DNA of 64,000 bases from CAVQZC01 sp963718315 (lineage in GTDB: Bacteria; Actinomycetota; Thermoleophilia; Gaiellales; JAICJC01): assembly GCA_963718315.1 (NCBI GenBank), contig CAVQZC010000007.1, positions 930,001-994,000 on the forward strand, written 5' to 3'. The translations under genes were made by a program, and so were the position numbers. Below are positions 59,824-64,000 of the stretch, one piece after another. How positions within the stretch are numbered: position 1 is the stretch's first letter; each line of letters opens with the position of its first letter. Below the pieces are notes generated by a model that saw nothing but the letters and a program-made list of their open reading frames with translations, did not search any database and was not told the DNA's origin.

Positions 59824-61233
59824 TTAGCGTTTGGCCGGCTCGGGCGAGCCGGGTGTCCAGATCTGGGAAGGTTTTGCGGTCGCCCCCTGGGATTCCTGCT
59901 CAGGCGTCCACAACTTGTCGCGGGCGGCCGCCTGATCGGGGGTGATTTCTTTCGCGTTATCGGCCACGATGTCCAGGGCTTTCTGCATTCGTAGGTCGAT
60001 GCGCAGGCCGGTGCGGGTCGCCGGGTCCTCGAGCAACCGCTCGACGGCGTCTTCCTCGGCCTCCTCGTGCGACTCGGCCTGCTCCCTGACCCACTCGTCC
60101 AGCATCTCGTCGGTGACCTCGATGCCCTCGGCATCGGCCACCGCCTCGAGTGCCAGGTCCTTGCGGACGGAGTTCTCGGCCTCCGGACGCATGGCCGCGA
60201 CCAGCTCCTCGGAGCTCTGCCCGGTCAGCCGCAGGTAGGTGTCCATGTCGAGGCCGCGCCCGGCCAGCGTGTTCAGCATCGACCGGGTCATCTGCGCCAT
60301 CCGGCTGCGCACCATCGCCTCCGGCACCTCGGTCTCGAGCTGGCCCGACAGGTCTTCCAGCACCGTCGAACGGAAGATGGCGTCCGACTCGGCCTGGAGG
60401 GTCTGGCGGATCTGCTCGGTGATGTCTCCGTCGAGCTCGGCCAGGGTGTCGAACTCGCTGACCGACTTCGCCAGCTCGTCGTCCAGCGGCGGGAGCTCGC
60501 GCTCCTTCAAATCCTTCATCGTGACGTGGAAGCTGGCGTTCTTGCCGGCCAGCTCCTCGGACGGGTAGTCGGCCGGGAAGTGCACCGGGACGTCGCGCTC
60601 GTCGCCGTTTGCCATCCCCTCCAGCCCCTTCTCGAGGTCGTCCAGCAGCCGGCCGCCGCCCAGCTCGACGCCGTAGTCGGTGCCGCGGCCGCCCTCGAAC
60701 GGCGTGCCGTCGATCGAGCCCTCGAAGTCGATCACCGCGAAGTCGCCGGTCTGAGCCCCGCGCTCGGCGGGCTTCAGCTCGGCGACCGTCAGCCGCAGCC
60801 GCTCCAGCTCTCCCTCGACCGCCTCACGGGGAACCTCGACCTCGGTGCGGACGCCGGTCAGCCCCTTGTAGGACTTGACCAGCGGCTTGGCCTTGACCTC
60901 GACCTCAGCCGAGAACGTGAACGGGCTGCCCTCCGTGGGCTGTTGCTCCCAGTCGATGGTCGGGCTGTCGACCGGGTCGATGCCGGCCACCGCGACCGCC
61001 CGCCGGTACCAGCCGGACAGGTGGTGCTCGAGCGCCTCTTCGACCACCGCGTCGCGGCCCAGCCGCTGCATGACCATGCCCTTGGGCGCCTTGCCCTTGC
61101 GGAAGCCGGGCACCCGGACGCTGCTCGACAGGTCGTCGAGCGCGTGCTCGAACGCGTGGTCGACATCGGCTGGAGGCACCTCGATGCTGAGGCGGACTCG
61201 GTTGTCAGCGAGCTCTTCGAGGTGCGTTTTCAT
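59824..61233 (-). CDS. tig: Trigger factor
   Basis: 469 residues. Ribosome-binding domain with the signature GFRKGKAP, a peptidyl-prolyl isomerase domain (GDFAVIDFEGSIDGTPFEGG) and a helical C-terminal domain. ATG 61233 is preferred (MKTHLEELADNRVRL); upstream in-frame codons lack support. The tail beyond residue 440 is charged and variable. First gene of the tig-clpP-clpX run. Confidence 0.95.
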   Translation of the reverse strand: MKTHLEELADNRVRLSIEVPPADVDHAFEHALDDLSSSVRVPGFRKGKAPKGMVMQRLGRDAVVEEALEHHLSGWYRRAVAVAGIDPVDSPTIDWEQQPTEGSPFTFSAEVEVKAKPLVKSYKGLTGVRTEVEVPREAVEGELERLRLTVAELKPAERGAQTGDFAVIDFEGSIDGTPFEGGRGTDYGVELGGGRLLDDLEKGLEGMANGDERDVPVHFPADYPSEELAGKNASFHVTMKDLKERELPPLDDELAKSVSEFDTLAELDGDITEQIRQTLQAESDAIFRSTVLEDLSGQLETEVPEAMVRSRMAQMTRSMLNTLAGRGLDMDTYLRLTGQSSEELVAAMRPEAENSVRKDLALEAVADAEGIEVTDEMLDEWVREQAESHEEAEEDAVERLLEDPATRTGLRIDLRMQKALDIVADNAKEITPDQAAARDKLWTPEQESQGATAKPSQIWTPGSPEPAKR

Positions 61234-61344
61234 CGGGACGGGGGCCGTCCGTCGAGGGGCGGAGGGCACGTTCTAACCTTAGTCGGGGGTCGACAGGTGT
61301 GCCACCGGTGCGGGATCAACCGGATGTCCAGTAGGGTTGGCGCG

Positions 61345-61719
61345 ATGAGCCAGCCGGAGCGACGGCGGTATGACGAAGCCCACGACGCGACGCGCCGCAC
61401 CCGACTCGCCAACGAGCGCACCTACCTGGCGTGGTTCCGTACCGGGCTGACCGCGCTGGCGGTGGCCCTGGCGGCCGGCAAGGTCGTCCCCGAGCTGGCG
61501 AAGACGGAGTCTCGTTGGCCCTACGAGTTGCTCGGCGCCGGCTTCGCGCTGTTCGGCGTCCTCTGCATCGCCTACGGCCTGGTTCGCGACCGCCAGGTCG
61601 AGCGGGCGCTGATGCACGGGGAGTTCGTACCCAGCGACCGCCGGGCGACGCTCGGGCTGACCTGCTTCGGCGTAGTGCTCGGGATCGTCACCATGATCCT
61701 GATGGGCGCCGGGCGCTAA
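61345..61719 (+). CDS. DUF202 (YidH-type) membrane protein
   Basis: 124 residues, three hydrophobic helices. RLANERTYLAWFRTGLTALA is the family signature, followed by ELLGAGFALFGVLCIAYGLV and a last helix. Function unknown. ATG 61345. Divergent from tig across about 110 bases. Confidence 0.8.
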   Translation: MSQPERRRYDEAHDATRRTRLANERTYLAWFRTGLTALAVALAAGKVVPELAKTESRWPYELLGAGFALFGVLCIAYGLVRDRQVERALMHGEFVPSDRRATLGLTCFGVVLGIVTMILMGAGR

Positions 61720-61802
61720 GCGCGAGCGGGCCCCGGCCGGCGCGTAAACGGACAACTCGGAGCGCTCTCACGGCCGGTCGGGCGCGGACGCCACCGTGAC
61801 AA

Positions 61803-61885
61803 TGCGGACGAGAGGACTCGAACCTCCACGGCCAGTGGCCACCGGCTCCTAAGGCCGGCGCGTCTACCAATTCCGCCACGTCCGC
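61803..61885 (-). tRNA. tRNA-Leu (UAG)
   Basis: 83-base cloverleaf with a long variable arm, as expected for tRNA-Leu. Acceptor GCGGACG pairs with CGTCCGC; the anticodon loop CTTAGGA gives anticodon TAG (plus-strand 61849-61851); T-arm GGAGG-TTCGAGT-CCTC is intact. CCA is not encoded. The gene lies between DUF202 and the KAP NTPase. Confidence 0.95.
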
Positions 61886-61988
61886 ACGTGCCGCAGCGAG
61901 CGTATCGGACCCCCAACTCCAAACCAGTCAAGACGAACGCCGGTCCGGCCGATGAGGGGTATGGAACTTTCATCATCGCGAGGCAGCC

Positions 61989-64000
61989 ATAGACCGTCCC
62001 ACCCATCTTGCCGCGCTGTCGGCTGACCGACCGCTGGTCGACGCATCGCTCGATGCGCTCGGCCTCGCGGGCTTCGCCGCGCATGTCGCGCAGATCGTCG
62101 CAACCCTGACTCCGACCGAGGGGCTCTACATCACCCTCCGCGGCGGTTCCGGCGCCGGAAAGACCTCGGTGCTGAACTTCACCCGCGAGTTCCTGTCACG
62201 GCTGCCGATGCCGCCGGCGATCATCGACTGGAACCCCTGGCTGCTCGGCTGCGGGCCCGAGGTCGAGTCGCGCCTGCTGCACCTGCTCGCGCACGCGACG
62301 ACGCCGTCCTCCGGCGAGGCCGAGAGGCTGCCCGACCTCTCGCAGATGTCGGCGCTCCGCGCCAGCGTCGTCTCCGACCTGACCGCCGCCGCCGACCCGC
62401 TGGTTCTGCTGATCGACGACGTCGACCGCCTCGAGAGCTACGAGCGCGCCACCCTGGTGCGTGCGCTGCTGTCGCTCGCCGGCACACCGAACCTGGTCGT
62501 CCTGCTGTCGCTGACGGTGGACGACCCGGGCGACGAGCTGGAGGGCTCACTCGACCGGATCGCGCACGTCTCGCTCGACCTGCCCGTCCCCGACCGGGCG
62601 GCGCTGCAGGGGATGTTCGTCGATCGCATCCAACCGCTGATGGCCGAGGCCCGTGAGGGCGGGCTTGTCGACCCCGAGTACTGGACAGACGTCTGCGTGA
62701 ACGGCATCGACCAATTCCTTCGCACGCCTCGCGATGTGGTCCGCCTCGTCAACGCAGTCAACGCCACCTTCCCGGCTGTGGCCGGGGAGGTCAATCCTGT
62801 CGACTTCGTGGCACTGGAGACGCTGCGGCTGTTTTCGCCCATCGCCTACGACGCCGTCCGCCGGAACCCGCCCGCGTTCCTGCTGCCGTCGCACGTGCGG
62901 CGGTCCGAGGACGGCAGCCTGGCCGCCTGCCAGGCCTACCACCAGCGGTGGCTGGACCGCCTCGACGAGGTCAGCCGGACGAACTCCAGCCAGCTGCTGA
63001 TGCGCCTGTTCCCCCGGCTGCCCGACATCCTCGGCGCCAGGGTCATGGTCTCTCAGCCGGAGGACAGCTGGCGCACGCTGCTGCTGGTCTGCGCCGAGGA
63101 GATCTTCCCCGTCTACTTCCAGCTCTCGATTCCGACCGGCGCCATCTCCAACGCCGACCTGCAGAGCCGCCTCGAGTTCGTCGGCGACACCAACCAGTTC
63201 TCCGCAACGCTGCTCGAGCTCGCCCGCGATTCTCACCCGGATGCCGGCGCACGGCTGCGCGCCTTCCTGCAGCGGCTGGAGGCGCACATCTCCGAGCAGG
63301 TCGAGCCCGACCAGGTCGCCCCCACGTTCCAGGCGGTCTTCCAGGCGGCTGACGAGCTGCTGCGCCGCGAGCAGCGCGGCGAGCAGTCCTTCGGCGCACA
63401 GGAGTCGATCCGGCGGATCGTGCGCCAGCTGCTGCTGCGCGTCGAGGCCGAACAGCGGCTCGACGAGCTCGAGCTCCTGATCGGCTCGGGCAGCTCGATC
63501 GCAACGGTGGTCGACACGGTGATGATGCTCGGCGAGCAGCACGGCAAGTACGGCGGCGAGTGGCGCGAGGGCGCCGAGACGCTGATCACGCTGAGCGAGC
63601 TCGCGCGGCTCGAGAACCTGGCGCTGGCCGCCATCCGCGAGGAAGCGTCGGCCGGCAGCCTGGTCAAGTCGCCCCGGATGCCCGACGTCCTCACCTGCTG
63701 GGCAACCTGGAACCGCGGCGAGTGCCGCACCTGGGTGAGCCGTGAGATCACCGATGACGACGGCCTGCTGGCCTTCCTCGAGCCCTTCATGAACGACGCC
63801 GGCGCTCCCAGCGCGAGCGCGCGCGGCCCGCGGGTGGAGCGCCGCCTCGACCACCGCACCCTGCGCCCGTTCCTGGAGCCCAGCGCGATCGTCGACCGCG
63901 TCCGCGCGCTGGCCAAGCGCGACACCGTCAGCGACCAGCACCGGCAGCTGCTCGACCGGTACGTGCTCGACTACGAGCTGCTGCAGCAGGCGACAAGCGC
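61989..64000 (+). CDS. KAP-family P-loop NTPase, 3' end outside window
   Basis: At least 670 residues, open to the last base with no frame break. Walker A GGSGAGKTS (about 52-60), the KAP hallmark IIDWNPWLLG, and Walker B VLLIDDVDR (about 139-147). No membrane helices separate the Walker motifs, unlike classic KAP proteins. Some KAP NTPases act in phage exclusion. No ATG, GTG or TTG opens the frame; ATA 61989 after GCGAGG is used for position only. ATG 61961 with a one-base slip is another possibility. Confidence 0.75.
   Translation, partial: MDRPTHLAALSADRPLVDASLDALGLAGFAAHVAQIVATLTPTEGLYITLRGGSGAGKTSVLNFTREFLSRLPMPPAIIDWNPWLLGCGPEVESRLLHLLAHATTPSSGEAERLPDLSQMSALRASVVSDLTAAADPLVLLIDDVDRLESYERATLVRALLSLAGTPNLVVLLSLTVDDPGDELEGSLDRIAHVSLDLPVPDRAALQGMFVDRIQPLMAEAREGGLVDPEYWTDVCVNGIDQFLRTPRDVVRLVNAVNATFPAVAGEVNPVDFVALETLRLFSPIAYDAVRRNPPAFLLPSHVRRSEDGSLAACQAYHQRWLDRLDEVSRTNSSQLLMRLFPRLPDILGARVMVSQPEDSWRTLLLVCAEEIFPVYFQLSIPTGAISNADLQSRLEFVGDTNQFSATLLELARDSHPDAGARLRAFLQRLEAHISEQVEPDQVAPTFQAVFQAADELLRREQRGEQSFGAQESIRRIVRQLLLRVEAEQRLDELELLIGSGSSIATVVDTVMMLGEQHGKYGGEWREGAETLITLSELARLENLALAAIREEASAGSLVKSPRMPDVLTCWATWNRGECRTWVSREITDDDGLLAFLEPFMNDAGAPSASARGPRVERRLDHRTLRPFLEPSAIVDRVRALAKRDTVSDQHRQLLDRYVLDYELLQQATS

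Noticed and set aside
61803..61885. Integration site at tRNA-Leu
   Set aside because: No duplicated tRNA end and no integrase are visible, and the unusual gene lies on the tRNA 5' side.

Overview
The window is a 64 kb piece of a high-GC bacterial chromosome, most likely an actinobacterium of the class Thermoleophilia or a close relative. Two things suggest this. The secreted protein at 23475-24101 has the 'SPALVIALVA...ALGGT' type of signal region common in that class. The minus strand from 61 kb down to 28 kb keeps the classic actinobacterial growth order: tig, clpP, clpX, valS, folC, ndk, maf, mreB, mreC, mreD, penicillin-binding protein 2, rodA, the TIGR03960/TIGR03936 pair, RNase E/G, rplU, rpmA, obg, nadD, rsfS. 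There is no phage, transposase or CRISPR array. Two tRNA genes (Ala-GGC, Leu-UAG) are present.

Layout. 1-4.5 kb (+): a tightly overlapping unit for lipid modification (hydrolase, FAD oxidoreductase, DUF1365, cyclopropane-fatty-acid synthase, SDR), convergent with leuS. 7.0-9.6 kb: paired fluoride channels (crcB) and an M3 oligopeptidase. 9.6-13.7 kb: small membrane or secreted proteins, uppP, a GNAT and a Tat-exported ferritin-like protein. 13.7-22 kb: a nucleoside/deoxyribose locus with two aldehyde dehydrogenases and deoC on the minus strand, and a BMP lipoprotein, double ABC ATPase and two permeases on the plus strand. 22-28 kb: an FAD-linked oxidase, a secreted protein, a STAS-like protein, an SDR, tRNA-Ala and a chemoreceptor. 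28-61 kb: the growth block listed above. 61-64 kb: a DUF202 membrane protein, tRNA-Leu and a KAP-family NTPase running off the end.

The growth block is broken in two places. Between mreB and mreC lies a 6 kb insert with a 73-residue peptide, a radical SAM enzyme and a haem-oxygenase-fold redox enzyme in one minus-strand run (a PQQ-like or RiPP-like cassette), plus a divergent adenylate cyclase/AAA protein and a GNAT. Between valS and clpX lie a membrane protein and a badly frame-broken acid phosphatase.

The most novel-looking DNA feature is a family of palindromic intergenic elements, four copies in two size classes, each touching a stop codon, with end stems that differ between copies but still pair. 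Separately, about fifteen genes, including essential ones (valS, rodA, mreC, maf), carry frameshifts that are nearly all a net +1 base. That bias points to insertion errors in the assembled sequence, and I annotate these genes across the break.
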